Assembly: GCF_003601975.1 (NCBI RefSeq)
Contig: NZ_QZWZ01000016.1
Span: 62,001-126,000, forward strand
DNA length: 64,000 nucleotides
Reading direction: 5' to 3'
Source of the DNA: Mesorhizobium waimense
GTDB taxonomy: Bacteria > Pseudomonadota > Alphaproteobacteria > Rhizobiales > Rhizobiaceae
Shown here: one piece after another, positions 7,800-15,594 of the stretch
Numbering within the stretch: the first letter of the stretch is position 1
How the letters are laid out: each line of letters starts with the position of its first letter
Translations under genes and position numbers: made by a program
Notes under the pieces: generated by a model
What the model was told of the DNA's origin: nothing
Database searches by the model: none
What the model saw: the letters and a program-made list of their open reading frames with translations, nothing else

Positions 7800-8597
7800 A
7801 TGTTCTTCTACCTTTCCAAAATCTTCTGGTTCTTCATCCAGCCGCTCAACCTGGCAATCTTCCTGCTGCTGGCCAGCCTGCTCGCTGCCTTGCTCGGGCG
7901 CAGAAAACTGTTCGCCACCGGCAGCGTCCTGGCCTTCCTGATCCTGGCGCTGGCAGCCTGGACCTCGCTTGGCGCCGTGCTGCTCAATCCGCTTGAAGAG
8001 CGCTTTCCCAAGCCGCTGCTGCCGCAAAATGTCGACGGCATCGTCGTGCTCGGCGGCGGCTTCGAGGGCGCCATCAATCTGGTGCGCGGCGGCTACGAGC
8101 TGAATTCCGGCGGCGACCGCATGGTCGAGACGGCAATCCTTGCCCGGCACTTTCCCGATGCGAAAGTTGTCGTTTCGGGCGGCACGGGCGAACTCTTTCT
8201 TGACGGCGAGGGCGATGCCGAGACTGCACCCCGCCTGCTTGGCGCGCTCGGCGTCGTGTCCGATCGCCTGATCCTCGAGAACAAATCCCGCAACACCTAC
8301 GAGAACGCCGTCTTCACTAGAGAATTGGTGACGCCGAAGCCTGGCGAGACCTGGCTGCTGGTGACCTCCGCCTTCCACATGCCGCGCGCCAAGGCGCTGT
8401 TCGACAAGGCCGGCTTCGCGACCATTCCCTGGCCGGTCGACTACCGCACCTCGGGCAAGGAGGGCGTCGGCATGTTCCGCGACAACTCGGCGGATTCGAT
8501 ACAGACGACCACCATTGCAATGCGCGAATGGATCGGCCTGTTCGCCTACTGGCTATCGGGTCGGATCGATCAGCCGTTTCCGGCGCCCGGCGGCTGA
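7800..8597 (+). CDS. YdcF/ElyC-like DUF218 membrane protein
   Basis: A 265-residue protein with two N-terminal hydrophobic helices (about residues 8-33 and 38-60) followed by a DUF218 domain: DGIVVLGGGFE, VVVSGGTGE, the NTYENAVFTRELV block and LLVTSAFHMPRA. E. coli ElyC/YdcF-type proteins of this fold act in envelope polysaccharide or undecaprenyl-carrier metabolism, though the chemistry is unsettled. The domain faces the cytoplasm or periplasm depending on topology, which I cannot settle. The ATG at 7800 directly follows the mosaic repeat with GGGGTGAGGG as ribosome-binding site. Its last 28 bases overlap the convergent DUF599 gene. Confidence 0.85.
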   Translation: MFFYLSKIFWFFIQPLNLAIFLLLASLLAALLGRRKLFATGSVLAFLILALAAWTSLGAVLLNPLEERFPKPLLPQNVDGIVVLGGGFEGAINLVRGGYELNSGGDRMVETAILARHFPDAKVVVSGGTGELFLDGEGDAETAPRLLGALGVVSDRLILENKSRNTYENAVFTRELVTPKPGETWLLVTSAFHMPRAKALFDKAGFATIPWPVDYRTSGKEGVGMFRDNSADSIQTTTIAMREWIGLFAYWLSGRIDQPFPAPGG

Positions 8598-9289
8598 CCG
8601 ATCACCGCGTGTCTGGCGGCCGAGAAGAACTGGCGGCGCACCAGCACCGCAAGCAAGAGCAGCGTCGACAGCACGAACACGATCGGGTCTACGAACCAGC
8701 CGAGATAGGCGATCGAGAAGAAGACCCCGCGCAGGCCGGAATTGAAATGCTTGCCGGCCAGCATGTTCATGCGCGCCGCACGCCAGACCGCTGTTTGCGT
8801 AACCGGATTTCGCGCAGCTTCACCATGCGGAATCGGCACGCAGCCGATCAGGATCGAGCAATAGTTGAACAGGCGGTACGCCCAGCCGAACTTGAAGAAG
8901 GAAAAAGCCAGGATCAGCACCAGGCAGAGCACCTTCATCTGGAAGGCCGCGCGCGACGAGGTCGTGCCGAAGGGCAGGTCGCTCAGCACCGACAGAACCT
9001 GATCCGAGGCGCCAAGCAGCGCAAAGCAGCCGCCGAGCGCTATCAGCGAGCTGGAGGCGAAGAAGGCGGTGCCCTGCTGCAGGCCGCTCATGATGGCGGT
9101 ATCGACGATGCGGATCTCGCGCTCGGCCATGGTCCGCATCCAGGTCTCGCGCTGAGCGTTCATTGCAGTCGTCAGCGACACGCGGCTGACCAGCCTGCCG
9201 TCGGAGGCAAGCGTATGCAGCACCCAGACGACCAGGAAGAAGGCCAGCGCCGAGAGATCGGCCGTCGACAGGTGGAAGGAATCGCCCAT
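8570..9289 (-). CDS. DUF599 family membrane protein
   Basis: A 239-residue protein with four or five hydrophobic helices, a polar segment rich in arginine after the first helix (MNAQRETWMRTMAERE), and the strings FFKFGWAYRLFNY and HFNSGLRGVFFSIAYLGWF, all typical of DUF599 proteins of proteobacteria. The ATG at 9289 is used because the upstream 48 codons lack hydrophobic or family character, while the protein then starts MGDSFHLSTAD. Function is unknown for the family. It converges on and overlaps the ydcF-like gene by 28 bases. Confidence 0.82.
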   Translation of the reverse strand: MGDSFHLSTADLSALAFFLVVWVLHTLASDGRLVSRVSLTTAMNAQRETWMRTMAEREIRIVDTAIMSGLQQGTAFFASSSLIALGGCFALLGASDQVLSVLSDLPFGTTSSRAAFQMKVLCLVLILAFSFFKFGWAYRLFNYCSILIGCVPIPHGEAARNPVTQTAVWRAARMNMLAGKHFNSGLRGVFFSIAYLGWFVDPIVFVLSTLLLLAVLVRRQFFSAARHAVIGQPPGAGNG

Positions 9290-9424
9290 GCGCCCTTTTA
9301 CCACAAGCAAAGCCGCCTCTTCGATGGGCGAGCACGACGATGTCGCTGCAGGAGCATACAAGGTCGGCACGCGCTGCGCCGCGATTGTCAAAACAGCGGA
9401 AACATCATGAGAATTCCTATATGT

Positions 9425-9456
9425 AGGTTTCAAAGGGTCCAGGTTTCAGAGGGCCA
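9425..9456 (+). repeat. Tandem 16-bp direct repeat before sdaA
   Basis: AGGTTTCAAAGGGTCC is followed directly by AGGTTTCAGAGGGCCA, a tandem copy with 13 of 16 bases identical. The second copy ends where the AGGAG ribosome-binding site of sdaA begins, 15 bases before the GTG start. It could be a regulator target or simply a duplicated ribosome-binding region. Confidence 0.6.
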
Positions 9457-9470
9457 GGAGACAGCGCCGC

Positions 9471-10874
9471 GTGTTCCTTTCGGTTTTCGACCTGTTCAAG
9501 ATCGGCATCGGCCCGTCGAGCTCGCACACGATGGGGCCGATGACGGCCGCGCGTCGTTTTCTCGACGAGGTCGCCGGAGACGACTGGCCGCGCCCGGCCG
9601 GCGCCAGGGTCGACCGCATCGCCGCCAGCCTGCACGGTTCGCTCGCCTATACCGGCATCGGCCACGGTTCGGACCGCGCCGTGGTGCTGGGGCTGGCTGG
9701 CGAAACGCCGCAGACAGTGGACCCCGATCAGGCTGACGGCATTGTCGCCCGTATCGCTGCCGAAAAGCGAGTCTCGCCGCCCGGACACCCGTCCTATCGC
9801 TTTGACCCGGCGACAGATCTGGTGCTCGACAAGAAGACGCCGTTGACCGGTCACGCCAACGGCATGGCCTTCTACGCTTATGACGCCAGCGATCGCCTGC
9901 TGCTCAAGCGCATCTATTATTCGATCGGCGGCGGCTTCGTCGTTTCCGACGAAGAGTTGCAGCGGATGAAGGCCAAGGGCTCGGTGACGACCGAAGGCAA
10001 GAAGGTGCCTTACCCCTTCAAGAATGCCGTCGAAATGCTTGCGATGGCCGGCAGGAGCGGGCTTTCCATCGCCGAGATGAAGCGCGTCAACGAGGAGACG
10101 CAGATGTCGCGCGAGGAGCTCGACAGCGGCCTCGACGCCATCTGGAGCGCCATGAAGGGCTGCATCGATCGCGGCCTGTCGCAGGACGGCATCATGCCCG
10201 GCGGGCTGAAGGTGCGCCGCCGCGCGCGGCAACTCCACGACAAGTTGCAGGAACAATGGCAGCAGAATCGGCCCAACCCGCTGCTCGCCAATGACTGGCT
10301 GTCGATCTATGCCATGGCGGTCAACGAGGAGAACGCCGCCGGCGGCCGGGTCGTCACCGCGCCGACCAATGGCGCGGCCGGCACATTGCCGGCGGTGCTG
10401 CGCTACTGGCTGCATTTCCATCCCGAGGCCGACCAGGCGAGCATCCGCGACTTCCTGCTGACGGCGGCGGCCGTAGGCGGCATCATCAAGACCAACGCTT
10501 CGATTTCGGGCGCCGAGGTTGGCTGCCAGGGCGAGGTGGGTTCGGCCTCGGCGATGGCGGCAGCCGGCTTGTGCGCCGTCATGGGCGGCACGCCGGAGCA
10601 GGTCGAGAATGCCGCCGAGATCGCGCTCGAACACCATCTCGGCATGACCTGCGACCCGGTCGGCGGACTGGTGCAGGTACCCTGCATCGAGCGCAACGCG
10701 CTAGGTGCGGTCAAAGCGGTGACCGCCGCCTCGCTGGCCATCAAGGGCGACGGCGTTCATTTCGTGCCGCTCGACGCGGCGATCGAGACCATGCGGCAGA
10801 CCGGTCTCGACATGAACGAGAGGTACAAGGAGACCAGCCTTGGCGGTCTCGCCGTCAACGTGGTGGAGTGCTGA
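9471..10874 (+). CDS. sdaA: L-serine ammonia-lyase (single-chain, Fe-S)
   Basis: A 467-residue enzyme that deaminates L-serine to pyruvate and ammonia using a 4Fe-4S cluster. The N-terminal beta domain begins FDLFKIGIGPSSSHTMGP, and the C-terminal alpha domain holds TAPTNGAAGTLPAVL, GCQGEVGSASAMAAAG and MTCDPVGGLVQVPCIERN, with the cluster cysteines. The protein ends VVEC, the C-terminal cysteine that plugs the active site in type-2 enzymes. The GTG at 9471 is placed 10 bases after AGGAG. No serine transporter or regulator is adjacent. A tandem repeat overlaps the leader. Confident call. Confidence 0.95.
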   Translation: MFLSVFDLFKIGIGPSSSHTMGPMTAARRFLDEVAGDDWPRPAGARVDRIAASLHGSLAYTGIGHGSDRAVVLGLAGETPQTVDPDQADGIVARIAAEKRVSPPGHPSYRFDPATDLVLDKKTPLTGHANGMAFYAYDASDRLLLKRIYYSIGGGFVVSDEELQRMKAKGSVTTEGKKVPYPFKNAVEMLAMAGRSGLSIAEMKRVNEETQMSREELDSGLDAIWSAMKGCIDRGLSQDGIMPGGLKVRRRARQLHDKLQEQWQQNRPNPLLANDWLSIYAMAVNEENAAGGRVVTAPTNGAAGTLPAVLRYWLHFHPEADQASIRDFLLTAAAVGGIIKTNASISGAEVGCQGEVGSASAMAAAGLCAVMGGTPEQVENAAEIALEHHLGMTCDPVGGLVQVPCIERNALGAVKAVTAASLAIKGDGVHFVPLDAAIETMRQTGLDMNERYKETSLGGLAVNVVEC

Positions 10875-10968
10875 GAGCCCTCTGCCACAGTAGGTATCTG
10901 TGGATTGCCACTGTGGAGAAGTCGGGCAGGGCCGTTGACGCATTCGCCTGTGACACTAACCTTAGGCG

Positions 10969-11406
10969 ATGGCTCTCAATCTCCTAAAACTTTGCGTCGG
11001 CTGCGACAGCGTCGAAGATCTGGAAGAGTGGATCGCCTTTCGTCTCGATGAGCGCCGCCGCGCCGGGGAGCCGGCGGATCACTGGCATACTACCCGCATG
11101 GTGCCGACGCGCGGCGACGAGGTCACCGACGGCGGCTCGCTCTACTGGGTGATAAAGGGCAATGTTCAGTGCCGGCAGCTGATCACCGAGATCCGGCCGT
11201 TCACCGACGACGAAGGCATCGGCCGCTGCCATCTCATGCTCGACCTGCAAGTCGTGCGCACCGACTGGCAGCCGCGCCGCGCTTTCCAGGGCTGGCGCTA
11301 CCTGAAGCCGTCCGATGCGCCCGCCGATCTCGGCAAGGGCAAGGCCGCGATTGCCGAGATGCCGCCGAAACTGCGGCTCGAACTGGCCGAACTCGGCCTG
11401 CTTTAG
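10969..11406 (+). CDS. DUF1489 family protein
   Basis: A 145-residue protein of the alphaproteobacterial DUF1489 family: it opens MALNLLKLCVGCDSV and contains TTRMVPTR, GSLYWVIKGNVQCRQ, IGRCHLMLD and FQGWRYL. The family is widely conserved and has no established function; the RxQ and RCHL blocks look like a nucleic-acid- or ligand-binding surface, which is only a guess. The 94-base gap after sdaA contains short CCACAG/CTGTGG inverted repeats. A VWA-domain gene follows about 100 bases later. Confidence 0.88.
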   Translation: MALNLLKLCVGCDSVEDLEEWIAFRLDERRRAGEPADHWHTTRMVPTRGDEVTDGGSLYWVIKGNVQCRQLITEIRPFTDDEGIGRCHLMLDLQVVRTDWQPRRAFQGWRYLKPSDAPADLGKGKAAIAEMPPKLRLELAELGLL

Positions 11407-11507
11407 TCAGCCATCCTGGAACTGCTTCTCCTACCCGGCCGTGCTGGCCCTTCATGTCGCCTGTGATGGGACTTGCAAGCGCTGCCATCGCGCCACATCT
11501 TGATCTC

Positions 11508-12239
11508 ATGAGCGACAACAAGCAGCCCGTGCCCGCAAAGGCCGATACTGCGCCGGTCAAACCTCAATCAAGCGCCGGCGAGATCGATGCCTTCATCCGT
11601 CAGGCGAAGACCCTTGCCGAGTCCGCGACTGGTGCAGGCCGGCTGATCCTCTCCCTCGACGCGACGATGAGCCGGCAGCCGACCTGGGATCTGGCGAATG
11701 CGCTGCAGGGCGAGATGTTCGATGCGGTCGGAAAGGTCGGCAGCCTCAGCGTCCAACTGGTCTATTTCCGCGGGCTTGGAGAATGCCGCTCGTCCGCTTT
11801 CGTCACCGACACCAATGCCTTAAAGCAGCTGATGATCGGCATCGAATGCCGTAGCGGCAACACCCAGATCGGCAAGGTGCTCGCCCATGCGCTGAAGGAG
11901 ACCGCGAAGGCCAAGGTCAATGCCCTTGTCTATATCGGCGATGCGATGGAAGAAAACCCCGACGATCTGGCCGACAAGGCCGCCAGCCTCGGTCTGCATG
12001 GCGTTCCGGTCTTCGTCTTCCAGGAAGGTCATGATTCCGGCGCAGAAAAGGCGTTCAAGGAAATTGCGCGGCTGTCCAAAGGGGCTTGGTTCCGATTTGA
12101 TCGGCGGGCCGCCGCGACCCTGGCAGGACTGCTTTCGGCGGTCGCGATGTTCGCGACAGGTGGGCTGAAGGCGCTGGAAGCCAGAGGCAGTCCGGGAGAC
12201 CGGCTGTTGATCGAGCATTTGCGGGGCAGCGGGAGCTGA
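11508..12239 (+). CDS. VWA-like domain protein paired with membrane DnaJ
   Basis: A 243-residue soluble protein. After a proline-rich N-terminus, residues 45-225 resemble a von Willebrand A fold: LILSLDATMSRQPTW is the MIDAS-like DxTxS strand, LGECRSSAFV and CRSGNTQIGKVL follow, and ALVYIGDAMEE supplies a later acidic strand. Such domains often hold a metal and bind partner proteins. The start is uncertain: ATG 11508 has no clear ribosome-binding site, and ATG 11454 in the same frame is possible. Its stop overlaps the start of the DnaJ gene (TGATG), so the two products are made together and likely act together. No function is established. Confidence 0.7.
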   Translation: MSDNKQPVPAKADTAPVKPQSSAGEIDAFIRQAKTLAESATGAGRLILSLDATMSRQPTWDLANALQGEMFDAVGKVGSLSVQLVYFRGLGECRSSAFVTDTNALKQLMIGIECRSGNTQIGKVLAHALKETAKAKVNALVYIGDAMEENPDDLADKAASLGLHGVPVFVFQEGHDSGAEKAFKEIARLSKGAWFRFDRRAAATLAGLLSAVAMFATGGLKALEARGSPGDRLLIEHLRGSGS

Positions 12240-12937
12240 TGGGCGCAATCATCGCACTTGTTGCACTGGTTCTGGTGCTTTTTGGCGTCGCGTCGATTTT
12301 CGTGCGCGCCGATCCAGCAAAGGTTGCGGATGGTTTGAAGACGCTGGGGCCGGTTCTTCTGGCACTGGCCGGCGCGGCCGTCCTTGTCGCGGGCCGCGGC
12401 GGCATCGGCGGCATGATGCTGGTTGGGGCGGCCGCCTGGTATGGTTCGATGCGGATGGGGCGGCGGACATCGAAACCGGCGGCGGCAAAGCGTTCGACGG
12501 TGCGCACCGCGGCGCTGGAGATGGAGCTCGATCACCACACCGGCGGGCTGGAAGGCCTCGTGCTGGCCGGGCGCCACGAAGGCAAGATGCTTGGCGCGAT
12601 GGGGCTGGCAGAATTGCAGCAGCTCTACCGCGAACTCCCGGGCGATCCCGAGAGCCGCCAGTTGCTAGAGACGTATCTTGACAGCAGGTTTCCCGTCTGG
12701 CGCAAAAACGCTGAGCCGGACGGTGGCGAAGGGCTGGGTGTTGCGCCAGGTGCGGGCGCCATGACTAAGGAGGAGGCCTACAAGATCCTTGGTCTTGAAG
12801 CGGGGGCCGCCGCGGCGGATGTCCGCAAGGCGCACCGCCGCCTGATGCAGCGCCTGCACCCCGATATCGGTGGCACGTCGTTCCTTGCGGCGCGCATCAA
12901 TGAAGCCAAGGACGTCTTGCTCTCCAACCACAATTAG
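12239..12937 (+). CDS. Membrane-anchored J-domain protein
   Basis: A 232-residue protein with an N-terminal membrane helix (about residues 4-22), a second hydrophobic stretch (35-70), a linker, and a C-terminal J domain of about 60 residues: EEAYKILGLEAGA, then the HPD motif in RLHPDIGGT. The layout (membrane helix plus C-terminal J domain) matches the Tim14/Pam18-like group, which stimulates a DnaK-type chaperone at a membrane. It starts within the stop of the VWA gene. It may recruit Hsp70 to a membrane client bound by the VWA partner; that is inference. Confidence 0.85.
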   Translation: MGAIIALVALVLVLFGVASIFVRADPAKVADGLKTLGPVLLALAGAAVLVAGRGGIGGMMLVGAAAWYGSMRMGRRTSKPAAAKRSTVRTAALEMELDHHTGGLEGLVLAGRHEGKMLGAMGLAELQQLYRELPGDPESRQLLETYLDSRFPVWRKNAEPDGGEGLGVAPGAGAMTKEEAYKILGLEAGAAAADVRKAHRRLMQRLHPDIGGTSFLAARINEAKDVLLSNHN

Positions 12938-12980
12938 TCTCCTTCGACGCAAAAATTTCCCGGGAGAATCCAGCACCGTC

Positions 12981-14378
12981 CTACTGTTGGACGGCGTAGC
13001 ACGCGATTTTCTTCTTCTTCAAAGCACTGCAGGCGTTCCAGGCGGCATTCTTTGAACCGAAGCCGCCGAACCTGGCGCGGTAGTAGGTCACCCCGTCCTT
13101 GTCGAAGGCGACAGTGAAGCCGGCCGCATCGGCCAGGACCTTGGGCGCCTGCTTGCTCGTCTTGTCGAGGAAGGCCTGGGCTTCGGACTGCTTTGGCGAG
13201 GAGGCGACCTGGATCGCCCAGCCCGACGGCACCGAGGCAGTGTTGACCGGGTCGACCGCTGGCGCGGGCGCCGGCTCGGCATAGGCGGCGACTTGCGGCG
13301 CGGGAACCTCGGTCGCGGCTGCGACGGCGACAGTCTTGACCTTCTTGATCTGGACGACAGGCGCGGTCTCTTCAACGACCGGCGCGGTCTCGTCCGCCGA
13401 GGCAACCGTAGCATCCTCTTCGACCGCCGGCTTTTCATCCGGAGTCGGCGCATCGTGCTTCGGCAGGAACACCTTGGTCAGCGCGCGGATCGGACTGTCG
13501 CCGCCGGCCTTGGCGACCAGGGCGCCGCCGCCACGGGTCGACGCCCTTGGCATATAGGCGTTGATCAGCCCGGCCATCTGGTTATCACGGCTGCGGCCCG
13601 AGCTCCCCCCCATGACGACGGCGACGAGGCGGCGGTTGCCATCGGAAACCGACGAGACGAGGTTGAAACCGGAGGCGCGGGTGTAACCGGTCTTGATGCC
13701 GTCGACGCCCTTGATGCGGCCGAGCAGTCGATTGTGACCGTTGATACGCTGGCGGCCATAGAGGAAGGAGCGCTGCGAGAAATAGCCGTAATACTGGGGG
13801 AAGTGCTCCCTGAGCGCTATGCCAAGCATCGCCATGTCGTGGGCGGTGGTGAACTGGCCGGGATCCGGCAGGCCGTTGGCGTTGCGGAAGACAGTGCCGT
13901 TCATGCCGAGCGCGCGCGCCTTGGCCGTCATCATGCGGGCGAAATCGGACTCGCTTCCGCCAAGCAGTTCGCCGAGCGCGGTCGCCGAATCATTGGCCGA
14001 CTTGGTCACCATCGACAGGATTGCCGTCTCCACCGAAACCGCGCGGCCGGCTTTCACACCCAGCTTGGTCGGCGGCTCGGCCGCGGCACGGGCCGAAAAC
14101 GGCACAGGCGTGTTCTTGCTGATCCGACCTTTGGCCAGTGCCTCGAAGGTCAGATAGAGCGTCATCATCTTGGTCAGCGAGGCGGGGTAGCGCCGGCCGT
14201 TCGCGTCGGACGAATAGAGCACCTTGCCGGTCTTGGCATCGACGACGATGGCTGCCGACTTGGCCGCCATCGACGAGGCGGCGTCACCGACGACGACCGC
14301 CATCGCCAAAGCGACGATCATGATCGCCTTGAGAGAGATTGAGGATTTGGAGACGAAGCCCGACCACGCCTGACGCAC
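12981..14378 (-). CDS. D-alanyl-D-alanine carboxypeptidase with SPOR domain
   Basis: A 465-residue penicillin-binding protein of the low-molecular-weight class (DacA/C/D type). A signal peptide covers about residues 1-39. The active-site motifs are SLTK (Ser67-Lys70), SAN (127-129) and KTG (229-231), with normal spacing. A long Pro/Ala/Val/Glu-rich linker (about 300-390) leads to a C-terminal SPOR domain (AIQVASSPKQSEAQAFL and YYRARFGGFGSKNAAWNACSAL, read as separate blocks), which binds denuded septal glycan. The enzyme trims the terminal D-alanine from stem peptides in the periplasm, probably at the division site. An inverted repeat lies about 80 bases upstream. Confidence 0.93.
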   Translation of the reverse strand: MRQAWSGFVSKSSISLKAIMIVALAMAVVVGDAASSMAAKSAAIVVDAKTGKVLYSSDANGRRYPASLTKMMTLYLTFEALAKGRISKNTPVPFSARAAAEPPTKLGVKAGRAVSVETAILSMVTKSANDSATALGELLGGSESDFARMMTAKARALGMNGTVFRNANGLPDPGQFTTAHDMAMLGIALREHFPQYYGYFSQRSFLYGRQRINGHNRLLGRIKGVDGIKTGYTRASGFNLVSSVSDGNRRLVAVVMGGSSGRSRDNQMAGLINAYMPRASTRGGGALVAKAGGDSPIRALTKVFLPKHDAPTPDEKPAVEEDATVASADETAPVVEETAPVVQIKKVKTVAVAAATEVPAPQVAAYAEPAPAPAVDPVNTASVPSGWAIQVASSPKQSEAQAFLDKTSKQAPKVLADAAGFTVAFDKDGVTYYRARFGGFGSKNAAWNACSALKKKKIACYAVQQ

Positions 14379-14457
14379 TGATACTTCCCTTGAATTTCAT
14401 TGCCTTGGAGGCGGCAAAGGGACCTGCCTCGCTTCCGGCCAAACTACCGCGGTCGGC

Positions 14458-14480
14458 GTTACCAATCCGTTTATGGTAAC
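14458..14480. promoter_or_regulatory. GTTACCA-N9-TGGTAAC inverted repeat upstream of dac
   Basis: Perfect 7-base arms GTTACCA (14458-14464) and TGGTAAC (14474-14480) lie 80-100 bases upstream of the carboxypeptidase start and about 95 bases from the phasin -35. The size and symmetry suit a dimeric regulator. Which regulator is unknown. Confidence 0.45.
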
Positions 14481-14573
14481 CGCCGCGTTCACCATTTTCT
14501 TGGCGTTTGAGCCTCCCTTTATTCGAATCTTAGCCATTGCCGGCGCAGCGGCGCCTGCAAAACAGGCAAAAAC

Positions 14574-14601
14574 TTGACTTTTGTGCAGCGCACAATATAT
14601 T
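14574..14601 (+). promoter_or_regulatory. Phasin promoter (-35 TTGACT, -10 TATATT)
   Basis: TTGACT at 14574-14579 and TATATT at 14596-14601 are separated by 16 bases, a good vegetative promoter for the phasin gene with transcription expected to start near 14608. The interval between the two boxes is almost wholly filled by a palindromic operator. Confidence 0.65.
14581..14595. promoter_or_regulatory. PhaR-like operator 1 in the phasin promoter
   Basis: TTGTGC-AGC-GCACAA is a 6-base inverted repeat around AGC with TGC-N3-GCA at its core. PhaR-type repressors of polyhydroxyalkanoate genes bind TGC-N3-GCA-like sites. It lies exactly between the -35 and -10 boxes, where a bound repressor would block polymerase. 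Confidence 0.6.
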
Positions 14602-14605
14602 CATC

Positions 14606-14618
14606 GTGCATTGCACAA
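14606..14618. promoter_or_regulatory. PhaR-like operator 2 at the phasin transcription start
   Basis: GTGC-ATT-GCAC followed by AA repeats the TGC-N3-GCA core, centred 23 bases after operator 1, that is about two helical turns, and over the expected transcription start. The pair suggests cooperative repression of the phasin gene. Confidence 0.55.
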
Positions 14619-14663
14619 GGGCGCCCGGGGCTAAAGGGCGTTTCAACCAAAGGGAAACGTGAA

Positions 14664-14993
14664 ATGACCCAGACCTATGAGGACTTCAGCAAATACGGCA
14701 AAGAGTTTGCCGACACCGGATTGAAGAGCTTCGCTTCCCTCTCGAAGGGTGCGCAGGCGATCGCCACCGAGGCTGGCGAGTACACCAAGAAGAGCTTCGA
14801 AGCCGGCAGCGCCGCGTTCGAGAAGCTGTTTTCGGCCAAGTCGCTGGACAAGGCGATCGAGATCCAGTCCGACTACGCCAAGCAGAGCTACGAGAGCTTC
14901 GTCGCCGAAGCCACCAAGATCGGCGACCTCTATGCGGAGCTCGCCAAGGAAGCCTACAAGCCGTTCGAATCGATCGTCGCCAAGGCGAAGTAA
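14664..14993 (+). CDS. Phasin family protein
   Basis: A 109-residue, almost wholly helical protein with phasin features: TYEDFSKYGKEFADTGLKSF, AIATEAGEYTKKSFE, and AIEIQSDYAKQSYESFVAEATK, written here as blocks. Phasins coat polyhydroxybutyrate granules and control their number and size. The ATG at 14664 follows AAGGGAAA; an open stretch of 30 codons before it runs through the promoter and is not coding. Two TGC-N3-GCA operators sit in the promoter, matching repression by a PhaR-type regulator that releases when polymer is present. A terminator follows at 15040. No other polymer genes are in the window. Confidence 0.9.
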   Translation: MTQTYEDFSKYGKEFADTGLKSFASLSKGAQAIATEAGEYTKKSFEAGSAAFEKLFSAKSLDKAIEIQSDYAKQSYESFVAEATKIGDLYAELAKEAYKPFESIVAKAK

Positions 14994-15039
14994 TTTCGCC
15001 CGACGGCACTGAAAAACGGCCTGCGGCCCTGCAGGACAG

Positions 15040-15070
15040 ACCCGGTCGCGGATGCGCGGCCGGGTTTTTT
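15040..15070 (+). terminator. Terminator after the phasin gene
   Basis: ACCCGG (15040-15045) pairs with CCGGGT (15060-15065), with further GC pairs inside, followed by six T residues. It ends the phasin transcript about 50 bases after the stop. Confidence 0.75.
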
Positions 15071-15222
15071 CATGCCCGGTTCAATTCCGGGGCCTCACGA
15101 TTTTCAAAATCGCTCAAGTTTGCCCACCTAGCCATATTGTCAGCTAACCAGAAGGGCTTAAAATCGTCCATCGAACACCTACATGTCGAACTCGCATGGG
15201 GATTCGAAAGAGGCAGGACTAC

Positions 15223-15588
15223 GTGACGATCGGTTTGACTGCCACGGCAGGCGTGGTGCGGATGCAAAGTGACGGTGACGGCAACGAGGCCGGTCGCGGC
15301 ACTGCCGTCATCACGCGCACTAAAACCAAGACCAAGAAGCCCAGCCTTTACCGGGTCCTCATCCTCAACGACGACTACACGCCCATGGAGTTTGTGGTTC
15401 ACGTCCTGGAGCGTTTTTTCCAGAAGGACCGCGAAGCCGCCACACGCATCATGCTTCATGTTCACAATCATGGAGTGGGCGAGTGCGGGGTCTATACATT
15501 CGAGGTGGCCGAGACCAAAGTGTCCCAGGTCATGGATTTTGCACGACAGAATCAGCATCCGCTGCAATGCGTGATGGAGAAGAAGTGA
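15223..15588 (+). CDS. clpS: Clp protease adaptor ClpS
   Basis: A 121-residue adaptor that hands N-degron substrates to ClpAP. The core [21 protein letters not shown], split here as family blocks [13 protein letters not shown] and [12 protein letters not shown], and the later [14 protein letters not shown] are conserved ClpS sequence. I chose the GTG at 15223 because AGAGGCAGGA precedes it; ATG 15196 and ATG 15262 (giving MQSDGDG) are in the same frame and the homologous methionine may be the latter. The N-terminal tail before the core is poorly conserved in any case. clpA follows after six bases, so the adaptor and its unfoldase are cotranscribed. Confidence 0.92.
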
Positions 15589-15594
15589 GGTAAC

